Counted from the first letter of the stretch, positions 1-9,513 are shown. The stretch: DNA of 64,000 nucleotides from GCA-2705995 sp965661625 (GCA_965661625.1 CBFIEM010000001.1:124001-188000); one strand, 5' to 3'. The notes: a model not told the origin generated them from the letters alone. A program made the numbers and translations.

Positions 1-1455
1 TTGCCACTGGCGATGATTGTTATTTCTGCGGTTTTCATTCCAATTTACCATTCCTTAAGCGTTTACACGGCATATGAATATTTGGAAAAACGCTTTGACT
101 TACGCATTCGCTTATTTACCGCATTTTTATTCTTAGTCTCACGTGGACTAGCGGCTGGAATCACCATTTATGCCCCGGCAATTGTGCTATCCAAGTTAAT
201 TGGTTGGGACCTTACCACAACTTGTTTGCTGGTAGGGTTTTTAGTCATTATATACACGGTTAGCGGAGGTACTTCAGCTGTAAGTGTAACCCAAAAGTGG
301 CAAATGGGTATCATCTTCTTGGGGATGTTTATCGCGTTTTTTATTATTCTGGACCGTCTGCCAGATGCTGTCGGATTTCATGAAATCTTCACCATTGGCG
401 GTGCAATGGATAAAATGCAAATTATTGACACAACTTTCAACTTGCAAAACAGGTATACCCTATGGACCGGTTTACTTGGAGGATTTTTTCTTTCACTTTC
501 CTATTTCGGTACTGATCAATCTCAAGTTCAACGCTATTTAGGGGGTAAAAACATCACTGAAATTCGCTTTGGCTTGCTTTTTAACGCCTTGCTTAAAATT
601 CCGATGCAACTGTTTATTCTTTTCGTAGGTATCCTGGTTTTTACCTTCTATCAATTCGAAGAGCCTCCTGCTTTTTTCAATGAACCTGGTAAAGCAATGG
701 TATATGAAACTGCTTATGGCGATTCAGTTAAACAAGCTGAAGCTAAACACCATGCTATATTCATTGAAAAGAAACAAAAGTTGGAGTCTTATGTGAAGAC
801 CCAGGATGAGCATCATTTAAATGAAGCTGTTGTGCTTGAAGAAAAGGCTAGCGCAATTCGCGATGAACTCAAAGGGTATATACAGAAAGCTGATGTAGGT
901 GTTGAAACGCGAGATACCGATTATGTTTTCCTCACGTTCATTTTGAATCACTTACCCGTTGGAATTGTTGGGTTGCTTTTGGCAGTTATTTGCTCTGCTG
1001 CCATGTCTAGTACAGCAGGTGAATTAAATGCGTTAGCTAGCACAACTATGGTAGACTATTATCAGCGCTTAACAAAGCGCGAACTTTCAGAAAAGCAGCA
1101 AGTATCTACCTCAAAATGGATTACCGCAGTCTGGGGTCTTATGGCTATTGGCATTGCCTTGTCTGCTAGTTTATTTGAAAATCTAATTCAACTTGTAAAC
1201 GTTCTTGGAAGCCTGTTCTATGGAACTATTCTTGGCGTATTTGTAATTGCCTTTTTTATTAAACGTGTGAATGCAAAATCGGCATTCATTGGAGGTGTAA
1301 TTGGTCAAGTCAGTGTGCTTGTTTGTCACCTCGGTACAGTTCTACACTGGTTTGAACTTTCCTACCTGTGGTATAACCTCATTGGCTGCAGCGTTGTAGT
1401 CTTTTCTGCACTGATCTTCCAACTCGGTGTAAACAACAGTACCGAAAAATTGTAG
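1..1455 (+). CDS. Sodium:solute symporter (SSS family), 5' end cut by window
   Basis: Inner-membrane carrier that couples solute import to the sodium gradient; the substrate cannot be read from sequence. The frame is already open at base 1, so the TTG there is probably an internal codon. Family members usually run about 500-570 residues and 484 are visible, so some N-terminal sequence is missing. About a dozen hydrophobic helices alternate with short loops. Residues 86-101 (TVSGGTSAVSVTQKWQ) match the SSS segment of Gly-Gly, Ala-Val, Thr and Gln after the early helices. A Lys/Glu-rich hydrophilic stretch at about residues 247-297 is a coiled-coil-like loop common in Bacteroidota members. The RidA gene follows 22 bases downstream and may be co-transcribed. 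Family call is firm; substrate is unknown. Confidence 0.85.
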   Translation: MPLAMIVISAVFIPIYHSLSVYTAYEYLEKRFDLRIRLFTAFLFLVSRGLAAGITIYAPAIVLSKLIGWDLTTTCLLVGFLVIIYTVSGGTSAVSVTQKWQMGIIFLGMFIAFFIILDRLPDAVGFHEIFTIGGAMDKMQIIDTTFNLQNRYTLWTGLLGGFFLSLSYFGTDQSQVQRYLGGKNITEIRFGLLFNALLKIPMQLFILFVGILVFTFYQFEEPPAFFNEPGKAMVYETAYGDSVKQAEAKHHAIFIEKKQKLESYVKTQDEHHLNEAVVLEEKASAIRDELKGYIQKADVGVETRDTDYVFLTFILNHLPVGIVGLLLAVICSAAMSSTAGELNALASTTMVDYYQRLTKRELSEKQQVSTSKWITAVWGLMAIGIALSASLFENLIQLVNVLGSLFYGTILGVFVIAFFIKRVNAKSAFIGGVIGQVSVLVCHLGTVLHWFELSYLWYNLIGCSVVVFSALIFQLGVNNSTEKL

Positions 1456-1477
1456 TATTGCTTTAAATAAGTGAAAC

Positions 1478-1909
1478 ATGTCAGATCGCATTAACAGTCA
1501 GAAAGCCCCAAAACCTGTAGGTTTATATCCGCATGCCCGTAAAGTTGGCAATTTACTTTTTCTTTCAGGTGTAGGACCTAGAACGGCAGGTTCAGATGCC
1601 AATGATTCAGGTGTTCCCGGTCTTGTATTAGACCACAATGGTAACTTTGAAGCGTTTGATTTTGAGGCCCAAGTAAGAAGTGTTTTTGATAACGTCAAGT
1701 ACATTTTAGAAGAGTCGGGGTCCTCATGGGATAACCTGGTTGATGTTACTGTATTCTTGGTGAACATGAAGCGCGATTTTAAGACGATGAATCGCTTGTA
1801 TGCCGAATATTTTAAAGACAACCAACCGTGTAGAACGACTGTTGAAATTAGCTCACTTCCTACACCAATTGCAATTGAGCTCAAATGCATAGCTACAATC
1901 GAAGAATAA
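1478..1909 (+). CDS. RidA/YjgF-family enamine/imine deaminase
   Basis: Small cytoplasmic protein of the RidA (YER057c/UK114) family, which hydrolyses reactive enamine/imine intermediates, often released by PLP enzymes. At 143 aa it has the usual single-domain length. The family Arg is Arg119 in PCRTTVEI and the acidic partner is Glu134 in IAIELKCIA, matching the active-site Arg/Glu pair of E. coli RidA. The N-terminal segment PKPVGLYPHARKVGNLLFLSG is extended relative to RidA and recalls 2-aminomuconate deaminase, so a role in tryptophan/kynurenine breakdown is an alternative. It follows the symporter by 22 bases on the same strand. General family call is firm; the exact substrate is not. Confidence 0.85.
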   Translation: MSDRINSQKAPKPVGLYPHARKVGNLLFLSGVGPRTAGSDANDSGVPGLVLDHNGNFEAFDFEAQVRSVFDNVKYILEESGSSWDNLVDVTVFLVNMKRDFKTMNRLYAEYFKDNQPCRTTVEISSLPTPIAIELKCIATIEE

Positions 1910-1947
1910 TCACCAAGTAGACCGAAAAGTTTTTTTAGACCTGTCTT

Positions 1948-1969
1948 AATCGTTTGTTTTAAAACGATT
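1948..1969. terminator. Weak hairpin between convergent RidA and pdeM genes
   Basis: Eight-base perfect inverted repeat AATCGTTT / AAACGATT around a 6-base loop, in the 67-base gap between two convergent genes. The stem is AT-rich and has no clean T-run on the plus side, so it is only a possible bidirectional terminator. Confidence 0.35.
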
Positions 1970-1976
1970 TGTGTGA

Positions 1977-2624
1977 TTAGATAAACGCAATCACCTCTTG
2001 AGGGGTATATACCCAAACGTGGTCCTTCTTTTTCGGTTTAACGATGTGTTTTCCTGTAAATCCACCAAAAGCGGGGATAGTTATTTGGTTATTTCGCCAG
2101 TGTAAACAAGGCAATTTTACACGCTGATGACCTTTTCCCTGCAGCTGAACTCCAGGATGTATATGCGCATGCATATTGATCATTCCTTCAGGTATTTCGG
2201 TTCGAGTCAACGGCTCGTGAGAAAAAATAAATGGCGCTTCTTGCAGAGGTTCATGCACGGTATGGATATTATAATTTTCATAATGCTGATTGTGCAGCCT
2301 ATCGTGATTTCCAATAATCAACACGGTACTAAAATCATGAAACTTACTTAGGAAGGTTCCGAACTCCTCCCATTCCGAATTGTGCTTACTATGAAATAAA
2401 TCGCCGAGTATAAGCAGCCTTTCAGGCCTATACGCTTTCAGGCTTGCACCCAAGCGTTCCAAGGTATCCATTCTTGCCGCTACAGGCACTTGAATACCAT
2501 TTTTTCGAAAGTGGGCCACTTTGCCAACGTGCAGATCTCCACAAATAAGTGTGCGCTTTCGCTCCCAATAAAGCGCCTTAAGAATAGAGAGATCAAACAA
2601 CTCTTCTGCCAAGTTCACCTGCAT
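1977..2624 (-). CDS. pdeM: Ligase-associated DNA damage response endonuclease PdeM
   Basis: Calcineurin-like metallophosphoesterase of the PdeM type, which in other bacteria works with a ligase-associated helicase and an ATP-dependent DNA ligase in repair. The metal-binding motifs appear in order: GDLHVGK (29-35), GDLFHS (74-79), GNHD (105-108), a SHEP segment and a final HAHIHPG, giving the two-metal centre. Length (215 aa) is normal for the family. It is the last gene of a minus-strand cluster, starting 16 bases after the anti-sigma gene stop. None of its usual partners (helicase, ligase, exonuclease) is within view, so the repair role rests on homology alone. Confidence 0.85.
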   Translation of the reverse strand: MQVNLAEELFDLSILKALYWERKRTLICGDLHVGKVAHFRKNGIQVPVAARMDTLERLGASLKAYRPERLLILGDLFHSKHNSEWEEFGTFLSKFHDFSTVLIIGNHDRLHNQHYENYNIHTVHEPLQEAPFIFSHEPLTRTEIPEGMINMHAHIHPGVQLQGKGHQRVKLPCLHWRNNQITIPAFGGFTGKHIVKPKKKDHVWVYTPQEVIAFI

Positions 2625-2640
2625 GGGTCAAATATCGGGA

Positions 2641-3678
2641 TTACTTGCGTTTTATTTTAAGCTTGCCAAGTCTCAACTCCCAGCCCCCTTGCTCTTTACG
2701 GGTAAACACTTGATCTTTAGCCTTCTGGGTGTTTTCAATCAATTCGCTCGCCACTTGTGCTATCCCTTCTTCTACAATATCCTTTCCCATAACAGGATTG
2801 TATTCATCAAGTTGAGTTGGGTTAACTTTAAAAACCCTTCCCAACACATATTCAGCAGGCTTCATCGGCCGTCTCGTATCTGATGAGGGTATGGAAGTTG
2901 GGTTTGAATAGCCTTGGTTATATTGCAAATCTCTTTCGATAACAGGTTGAGAGATACGCTTGGTGCTTTTAGAAGTCAGTGATATAGCATTGAGTGTTGT
3001 CCTTGTTGTTGATACAGGTTTGGAGTAACCAGCCTTGGAAATCCTAGGTTGTTCTTCGCTTGACACCTTAGTCTGATTGAACTCAAAGCTCATGCGCTCT
3101 GCATAAAGTTCTGGTTGCTGCTCTATTTCTGTTGGTATATAACTCATCGGAACCAACTGTGAATCATTCCAACTATCCACTATAAAAATACCTCCCAACA
3201 ACATACTTGCAGCTACTGCAAACCGCTTAATAGTGCGAATCACTGTTGCACCCAAAGGAATGATTGTAGCCTCCCGGTACAAGTCAGCTTTATGTGTATA
3301 GTTTATGGTGGAAGGCGATAAAATCGTTTGCTTTAATAACTGAAAGTCTATTTCAGTAGTTGGGTTCTTCGCAATAAAGCTATCCAACCGCTCTTGATCT
3401 GCATCACTCAGTTGTCCTTCTAATGAGTAAATCATATACTCCTCATAATTATGCATATTGATTGGTGGCACAGCATTCACCTTCACCTTTAAAGCATCTT
3501 TATGTGAATAAGGAGGAGAATCGTTATGATTCAGCGGAATTGGTTGCAAACAAGAAAGCTCTTCTTTCAGGTCATCGTGTTCATTTAGAAAATCAAGTAA
3601 CAGCATCCGTTCAGATGGCGTGAGGTTACCATCCATATAATCAATCATCCACAATTCATAATTCGATCTTGTTATCAT
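2641..3678 (-). CDS. Probable membrane anti-sigma factor with duplicated N-terminal motif
   Basis: No family is recognised with certainty. Position and shape indicate an anti-sigma factor: the gene overlaps the upstream ECF sigma gene by 4 bases (ATGA). The N-terminal about 150 residues are cytoplasmic-looking, one hydrophobic helix follows (about 152-168, AVAASMLLGGIFIVDSW) and the rest, about 175 residues, would be periplasmic. The cytoplasmic part carries two similar segments: NYELWMIDYMDGNLT from residue 6 and NYEEYMIYSLEGQLS from residue 77. Each resembles the start of a zinc-finger-like anti-sigma domain but lacks the HxxxCxxC metal ligands. The periplasmic part is Ser/Thr/Gln-rich, ends in a Lys/Arg-rich tail, and shows no barrel. 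Confidence 0.65.
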   Translation of the reverse strand: MITRSNYELWMIDYMDGNLTPSERMLLLDFLNEHDDLKEELSCLQPIPLNHNDSPPYSHKDALKVKVNAVPPINMHNYEEYMIYSLEGQLSDADQERLDSFIAKNPTTEIDFQLLKQTILSPSTINYTHKADLYREATIIPLGATVIRTIKRFAVAASMLLGGIFIVDSWNDSQLVPMSYIPTEIEQQPELYAERMSFEFNQTKVSSEEQPRISKAGYSKPVSTTRTTLNAISLTSKSTKRISQPVIERDLQYNQGYSNPTSIPSSDTRRPMKPAEYVLGRVFKVNPTQLDEYNPVMGKDIVEEGIAQVASELIENTQKAKDQVFTRKEQGGWELRLGKLKIKRK

Positions 3679-4160
3679 AGCACCCCCTCCACACTTCCAA
3701 TAAATTCCTTGAGCTTTTTCCGCGCACGAAAAATATAGACCTTGACTTGAGACTCTTCAAGTCCGGTAATTTCACCTATCTCTTTATAGGCATAACCTTC
3801 ATAGTCCCTCAGTAAAACAACTTGTTTCTGAATATCAGGAAGACGCTCCAAAGCTTGTTCCAGTATTTCTGACAAATCCGAGTAGTGATTAGCTGTAGCA
3901 TAAACCGACTCATCAACCTGATTCCAATCTCCCTGATGTTTTGCACGTCTGATTTGATCAATCATAGTGCGGTAACCTGTTGTAAACAGCCACGACTTAG
4001 ATTTTTCAAAAGGAATTTGATTGCGAGAATTCCACAACTTTAAGTAAGCCTCTTGAACCAAATCCTTTGCTAAAGCATCATCCCCAATGGATTTCAGCAT
4101 AAAGCGATACAGGTTATCTGAGTAAAGGTCTACCGTCCGGTTGTATTCGGATACATTCAT
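3675..4160 (-). CDS. ECF-type RNA polymerase sigma factor
   Basis: Sigma-70 family extracytoplasmic-function sigma factor of 161 aa, redirecting RNA polymerase to a small regulon. Region 2 is at about residues 12-75 (YRFMLKSIGDDALAKDLVQE, then the promoter-melting segment SWLFTTGYRTMIDQIRR). Region 4 is at about 105-155, with helix-turn-helix YKEIGEITGLEESQVKVYIF. No region 3 and no region 1.1, as expected of ECF proteins. The stop overlaps the start of the downstream anti-sigma gene by 4 bases, so the two are translationally coupled. The target promoter and signal cannot be deduced. Confidence 0.92.
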   Translation of the reverse strand: MNVSEYNRTVDLYSDNLYRFMLKSIGDDALAKDLVQEAYLKLWNSRNQIPFEKSKSWLFTTGYRTMIDQIRRAKHQGDWNQVDESVYATANHYSDLSEILEQALERLPDIQKQVVLLRDYEGYAYKEIGEITGLEESQVKVYIFRARKKLKEFIGSVEGVL

Positions 4161-4228
4161 CTTTTAAACTCTTGTCCGATGTAGTACGAATAAAGAGTTG
4201 AAAAGTTACACTTTAAAAGAAATAATTC

Positions 4229-6022
4229 TTAGTCGAGTTTAAGAACTGCCATAAATGCGCTCTGTGGAACCTCTACATTCCCTACCTGTCGCATGCGTTT
4301 CTTTCCTTTTTTCTGCTTTTCAAGGAGCTTCCGCTTACGTGAAATATCACCACCGTAGCATTTAGCGGTTACATCTTTTCGGAGTGCACGGACAGTTTCA
4401 CGAGCAATAATTTTATTCCCAATCGCTGCTTGAATAGCGATTTCGAACTGTTGGCGCGGAATTAGCTCTCGAAGCTTCAGGCAAATTTTCTTACCTAGTT
4501 CAAACGCGTTATCCTTGTGAATTAATGCGCTCAAAGCATCGACTTGATCTCCATTTAAGAGTAAATCGAGTTTAACCAACTTTGACTCTTTATCTCCAAT
4601 GGGTGAGTAATCAAATGACGCATAACCCTTCGATACGGTTTTCAGTCGGTCATAAAAATCAAATACAATTTCTGCTAAAGGCAGGTGAAAACTCAATTCA
4701 ACACGATCTGTTGTCAAATACGTTTGATTTTGAAGCTCTCCCCTTTTCTCTATGCATAGGGTCATTACTGCTCCAACAAACTCAGACTTGGTAATAATGG
4801 TAGCGGTAATGTATGGCTCCTCAACAGATTCAAGCAGTGTTGGATCCGGAAATTCACTTGGATTTGTAACGATTAAAGTTTCTCCCTTTCGCGTTGTTGC
4901 CGTGTAAGAAACGTTGGGAACTGTAGTGATAACGGTCATGTCAAACTCCCGTTCTAATCGTTCTTGAATGATTTCCATATGAAGCATCCCTAAAAAGCCA
5001 CATCGAAAACCAAAACCTAAGGCGGCCGATGATTCTGGCTCAAACGTAAGCGATGCGTCATTCAATTGAAGTTTCTCAAGTGATTCACGTAACTCTTCAT
5101 ATTCATCCGTATCAACTGGATAAATACCTGCAAAAACCATGGGTTTCACGTCTTCAAATCCACGAACAGCGGCTTGTGTAGGATTAGAAACATGCGTAAT
5201 CGTATCACCAACCTTAACTTCACGAGCCACTTTAATTCCGGAGATAATATATCCTACATCCCCAGTCCTAACCACTTTTCTACTCTCTTGATTTAAGCGA
5301 AGAACTCCAATTTCATCGGCATTATACTTACTTCCTGTATTCATGAACTTCACCTCATCTCCCTTATGGATTTCCCCATCAAGTACACGGAAGTATGCAA
5401 TAATCCCACGGAACGGATTAAAAACAGAGTCAAAAATCATGGCCCTTAGTGGCGCTTCAGGGTTTCCTTTAGGAGCAGGAACGCGACTTAAAATGGCTGA
5501 TAGAATATCCTCAACACCCTCTCCTGTTTTTCCACTGGCTTGAAGAATATCTTCATAATCGCATCCGATCAATTCTACAATCTGATCTGAAACCTCTTCA
5601 GGCATTGCACTTGGAAGGTCCATTTTATTTAAAATCGGAATGATTTCTAAATCATGCTCAAGTGCCAAATACAAATTTGAGATGGTTTGAGCTTGGATTC
5701 CTTGCGTGGCGTCAACAATGAGTAAAGCTCCTTCGCATGCTGCAATGGAACGTGACACTTCATATGAGAAATCAACATGTCCTGGAGTGTCAATAAGGTT
5801 TAGCACGTACTGCTCCCCTTCGTGCTCATAGTCCATTTGGATAGCATGTGACTTAATGGTTATCCCACGTTCACGCTCCAAATCCATATCATCGAGTGTT
5901 TGCTCTTGCAAGTCGCGGTCAGACACCGTTCCTGTGACTTGTAACAAACGATCTGCAAGGGTACTTTTCCCATGATCGATATGAGCAATGATGCAGAAAT
6001 TTCGGATATTTTTCATGTTCAA
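4229..6022 (-). CDS. lepA: Elongation factor 4 (LepA), ribosomal back-translocase GTPase
   Basis: Translational GTPase that binds stalled or mis-translocated ribosomes and also affects initiation and ribosome assembly. Length 597 aa is standard. GTP-binding motifs sit at the N terminus: AHIDHGKST (P-loop), DTPGHVDFSYE (G3) and NKMDL (G4). The EF-G-like domains follow, and the LepA-specific C-terminal domain is marked by YGGDISRKRKLLEKQKKG near the end. The start MNMKNIRNFCIIAHIDHGKS matches homologues. A TATTTTCG box at 6033-6040 (minus strand), just upstream of the start codon, resembles a Bacteroidota -7 element. No operon partner is evident; ribE lies 78 bases upstream on the same strand. 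Confidence 0.97.
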   Translation of the reverse strand: MNMKNIRNFCIIAHIDHGKSTLADRLLQVTGTVSDRDLQEQTLDDMDLERERGITIKSHAIQMDYEHEGEQYVLNLIDTPGHVDFSYEVSRSIAACEGALLIVDATQGIQAQTISNLYLALEHDLEIIPILNKMDLPSAMPEEVSDQIVELIGCDYEDILQASGKTGEGVEDILSAILSRVPAPKGNPEAPLRAMIFDSVFNPFRGIIAYFRVLDGEIHKGDEVKFMNTGSKYNADEIGVLRLNQESRKVVRTGDVGYIISGIKVAREVKVGDTITHVSNPTQAAVRGFEDVKPMVFAGIYPVDTDEYEELRESLEKLQLNDASLTFEPESSAALGFGFRCGFLGMLHMEIIQERLEREFDMTVITTVPNVSYTATTRKGETLIVTNPSEFPDPTLLESVEEPYITATIITKSEFVGAVMTLCIEKRGELQNQTYLTTDRVELSFHLPLAEIVFDFYDRLKTVSKGYASFDYSPIGDKESKLVKLDLLLNGDQVDALSALIHKDNAFELGKKICLKLRELIPRQQFEIAIQAAIGNKIIARETVRALRKDVTAKCYGGDISRKRKLLEKQKKGKKRMRQVGNVEVPQSAFMAVLKLD

Positions 6023-6100
6023 ATTCTTGTCGCGAAAATACGTTTTTAACTGGAGGAACAGCCACCTATTAGATTCGACACCTGTGGGTTTTAAACCAAC

Positions 6101-6697
6101 CTATAGGTGGTCTGCCTGCTGTAGGTATGCACCAACGTATTTGCCAATAATGTCAAACTCTAAATTCACGCTATCCCCAATTTTCAGTTGGTGGAAATTC
6201 GTGTGTTCGTATGTGTAAGGAATAATTGCTACTGAAAAAGTACCTTTTGCAGCACCTACAACCGTTAGGCTTGTACCATTTACTGTTACTGATCCCTTCT
6301 CAACTGTAATATTCCCCAACGTTGGATCGTATTCAAAGGTAAATTTCCAGCTCCCACCGGTTTCTTGAATGGCCTTACAAACACCCTTTTGGTCCACATG
6401 TCCCTGCACAATGTGCCCATCAATCCTACCGTTCATTTGCATGCAACGTTCAAGGTTAACCACCTGACCTTCACATAACTCTCCAAGCGCCGTTTTGTCT
6501 AACGTCTCCTTGATTGCTGTTACGGAATACGCATCACCTTTAATCCCTGTAACTGTTAAGCAAACTCCATTATGAGCCACACTTTGGTCTATTTTAAGTT
6601 GATCGGAAAATGGGCTCGATATCATGAAATGGACGTTCTCGAGTTCGGATTTAATTTGCTCTACCTTCCCGAGAGTCTCTATTATTCCTGTGAACAT
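6101..6697 (-). CDS. ribE: Riboflavin synthase alpha subunit
   Basis: Dismutates two molecules of 6,7-dimethyl-8-ribityllumazine to riboflavin, the last step of vitamin B2 synthesis. The protein (198 aa) has the two expected lumazine-binding barrels. The first begins MFTGIIETLGKVEQ and contains NGVCLTV. The second begins near GRIDGHIVQGHVDQ and contains NGTSLTV. The conserved MFTGI start fixes the initiation codon. Its start is only 3 bases after the stop of the large T9SS gene on the same strand, so the two may share a transcript although no functional link is obvious. Other riboflavin genes are not in view. Confidence 0.96.
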   Translation of the reverse strand: MFTGIIETLGKVEQIKSELENVHFMISSPFSDQLKIDQSVAHNGVCLTVTGIKGDAYSVTAIKETLDKTALGELCEGQVVNLERCMQMNGRIDGHIVQGHVDQKGVCKAIQETGGSWKFTFEYDPTLGNITVEKGSVTVNGTSLTVVGAAKGTFSVAIIPYTYEHTNFHQLKIGDSVNLEFDIIGKYVGAYLQQADHL

Positions 6698-6700
6698 GTA

Positions 6701-9376
6701 TTATTGTTTGGGGTATATATTTTCTTGCCTCAATAGCGTCAGGGAGCCTTTGATAATGCGAGGCACAATTCCTGTGAGTCTTATTTCATTAACCGTGCAA
6801 ACGTAAAAATAGGTTCCTTCTGGCACATCTTGACCAGTTTCAACGTCAATTCCTTCCCACATGATATTAGGATCCGTTTCATTGAAGACCTCTTTACCCC
6901 AACGGTTATATATCCGTATATCAATGCTCTCCACGAATCGGTATGGAAAAGGTCTAAAAAAGTCATTGTAGCCATCCCCTCCAGGTGTAAACACATTTGG
7001 TAGTCGATAAATTGGGCAATTATCGGCACAGACCGTGTTAGACGGAAGTGATTCGTTATTGAATGAATCCACCGCAGTAATGTAATAACACCCCGCAAGG
7101 CTACTGAGTGTATCTAGGAAAACGGTTAACTGATTTGCATCGGGAATATCCAAATAGGGTTCGAATTCATTTCCTTGAATGGGTGTATAGTAGATCTTAT
7201 AACTAACCACATCATCAACTGTATCACACGTTGTATTTGGATTGGTCCAAATCAACTCGTTAAATACACTATCACAACTGGTATTTAAACTTAAAGAAGG
7301 AGGGCAAGGCGCCTGAAGATCCTCCGGAACTACACAACGCACTTGGCTATTATTGATAATTGGATCAATGAAGCCCTGGGTAGTGTAGCGTCCAATAGTT
7401 ATTACACGGTAACAGTACGTCCTTCCATTAATTCGATTTTCATCTATAAACTCAGTATTTGAAATGGTATCCAGTGTTTGAAGAACCCCCTGATTGTCTT
7501 CACGCTGAATAATAAATCGCTCATTGTTCCAGGGCACGTCAATGTCCCAACGCAGCCTAACCCGATTGTCAAGGGGTGTTGCTTTCAGAAATGGTGAAGT
7601 TGCTTCTTGACTGTAGCCTACAAAATCTTCATCTACACCAGAATAGAGACCAATGCGATAGCGGTACTGGATATCACGAGTATTCAAGTTATCGTCCCTA
7701 AATAAGGTGTCGATCAGGGCAAGGTTTGTATTTGATGCCGACTGCCAAATTTCTGTAAAGTCATCCAACAAGGCAGCTCGTTCAAGTGTATACCTGTATG
7801 GTGGTGGCCATTGAATGGGGTCTAAATCAACAGGAGCCGACCATGCAATGGAGTCTGAACCTTGTACCACATCTGTTGTATTTACACTTACTCGGGTAAT
7901 TACCGGGAGGTCTTTCTCAAGTTCAGCACAAACCTCTCGAGACGCATAACTTTCTGCCCCATCACTGAAGTATGAAATAATCAAGTAACAGTACTTAAGT
8001 CCGTGAACCAATCCGGAGCCGCCATTGTCATCTATGAATGTTGTTTGATTGAGGTCATTGATTTCAGTAAGCAGACTATAACCGGTATAACCGGGCACTC
8101 CTGTTTCGCAATCATTAGGCACAAAACCAGAAGAATCTGTTTTCCGATAAATCCTGTATCCAATCGCCTCGGCACAAGGTGCTTGACTCCAATCCAACTC
8201 AATGGTGTTCCGAGATGCATTAACCTGAAAACTCGCAATTGCTGGAGCAATTACCTCAACATTTAATATCTCGAAATCAACCAGCTTCGGGTCTCCATTA
8301 TCTTTGGCTTTAAACACAAGTTGATAATCGTTAGACTTTACGTTTGAACAAGCTGTATTCCAGCGAAAAATTTGTGATACAGAATTGATCCCAGAAACCG
8401 GCTGACTGAAGCTTGCAGGGGCATCAGCAAGCAACAATGGCTCGCCAGATGCTGTCAAGGTTACGCGATCCCCATTATCCGGATCATTCGCAATTATTGT
8501 TCGAGAGAAATTTGTGCCTGCCTCAATACACACCTTGCTTTGTTGTGCGATTTTTGGCGGATCGTTGTTACAATTCATTATGGTTATCTGCATATCTCGG
8601 AGCACCTCTCCAACCTTCACATATTGTCCGGTTGCCAATTTCCGCCACTCCTCAATAACGAAGGCAACATTATACTCCCCTATACTTTTGGGGGAATCCC
8701 AAATGAGTGTTCCGTTCGTGCTATCCAATGTCAGCACATTGTCGAGCGATGGATTTGGAATTTGATCTGGCAACTCATATCCCTGAATTGGATTGCCTCC
8801 TATTCCCAAAGGTTCAACCAAATAATAAACGAGGCTATCTCCATCTGGATCATAAGCAGCAGGATTGTGCTCATAAACGCGATTTATACATCCTTCATCG
8901 ATGGGAGGATTCAATAAAATAGGGGAGTTATTTCCTTGTACTTGACCAAAAGGCGGAATGATTAATCGCGTTTGCAAGTAAAAAACTTGTGATACTGAAT
9001 TCGGAATATTTTTTATTCCGCTATTTCTATTGGGGTCTAAAACCGATATCAGGAACTCTCCTGGTCCACTAAAAGTATGTTCAACGATGTATTGATTAAA
9101 TTTGATGTCTACACCTGGAATAGATTCCCCTTGCCTACATCCATTGGCAATTGTCCCATTTACTCGGTTTACCTCTTCTGAGGTTCCATCTCCAAAATCA
9201 ATATCTAATTTACACCTGTCCGCAGCTACAGAAGACGCCTTGGTGTAGGTAGTCAAGGTAATACGATACGTCAATCCATTCAAGTGCTCGAACGTAATCT
9301 CTCCGGCACGATTGTGAGTAGCCATACTCGCCATTGCGCTGGTGAATAAAAAAAAGAAAATTAGAAATCTCTTCAT
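6701..9376 (-). CDS. T9SS type-B secreted multidomain protein (gliding-motility C-terminal domain)
   Basis: Large secreted protein of about 891 aa. The start at 9376 (MKRFLIFFFLFTSAMAS) is preferred to the ATG at 9397 because it gives a standard signal peptide. The mature protein begins with a THNRAGEITFEHL segment typical of large Bacteroidota surface proteins. Several fibronectin-III-like modules follow (VRLRWDIDVPWNNERFII and RYRIGLYSG are typical strands). The C-terminal about 90 residues start PNVFTPGGDGYNDFFRPF and contain IRIYNRWGKEVFN and EGTYFYV, the CHU_C / T9SS type-B sorting domain. It is therefore exported by the Sec system and delivered to the surface or medium by type IX secretion. 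The role, perhaps adhesion or matrix, is not known. ribE follows 3 bases later. Confidence 0.9.
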   Translation of the reverse strand: MKRFLIFFFLFTSAMASMATHNRAGEITFEHLNGLTYRITLTTYTKASSVAADRCKLDIDFGDGTSEEVNRVNGTIANGCRQGESIPGVDIKFNQYIVEHTFSGPGEFLISVLDPNRNSGIKNIPNSVSQVFYLQTRLIIPPFGQVQGNNSPILLNPPIDEGCINRVYEHNPAAYDPDGDSLVYYLVEPLGIGGNPIQGYELPDQIPNPSLDNVLTLDSTNGTLIWDSPKSIGEYNVAFVIEEWRKLATGQYVKVGEVLRDMQITIMNCNNDPPKIAQQSKVCIEAGTNFSRTIIANDPDNGDRVTLTASGEPLLLADAPASFSQPVSGINSVSQIFRWNTACSNVKSNDYQLVFKAKDNGDPKLVDFEILNVEVIAPAIASFQVNASRNTIELDWSQAPCAEAIGYRIYRKTDSSGFVPNDCETGVPGYTGYSLLTEINDLNQTTFIDDNGGSGLVHGLKYCYLIISYFSDGAESYASREVCAELEKDLPVITRVSVNTTDVVQGSDSIAWSAPVDLDPIQWPPPYRYTLERAALLDDFTEIWQSASNTNLALIDTLFRDDNLNTRDIQYRYRIGLYSGVDEDFVGYSQEATSPFLKATPLDNRVRLRWDIDVPWNNERFIIQREDNQGVLQTLDTISNTEFIDENRINGRTYCYRVITIGRYTTQGFIDPIINNSQVRCVVPEDLQAPCPPSLSLNTSCDSVFNELIWTNPNTTCDTVDDVVSYKIYYTPIQGNEFEPYLDIPDANQLTVFLDTLSSLAGCYYITAVDSFNNESLPSNTVCADNCPIYRLPNVFTPGGDGYNDFFRPFPYRFVESIDIRIYNRWGKEVFNETDPNIMWEGIDVETGQDVPEGTYFYVCTVNEIRLTGIVPRIIKGSLTLLRQENIYPKQ

Positions 9377-9513
9377 GCGAATTATTAACGCCGACATTAT
9401 CGGTTATTGCAAATTACCGAATAATTATCGTTCTCGTGTTTCTCAGGACTGAATATAACGATTAACTACTTCGAAAGGTTGTGGTATTTCACTAAAGATG
9501 TTCATTTTCTTTC

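Noticed and set aside
4180..4220. AGTTG-N7-ACACT half-match between the sigma gene and lepA
   Set aside because: Only the right half-site agrees with the pfkA/gap palindrome; not counted as an operator.
8003..8922. Several overlapping plus-strand frames inside the large T9SS gene
   Set aside because: Shadow frames of the real minus-strand coding sequence; no domain features.
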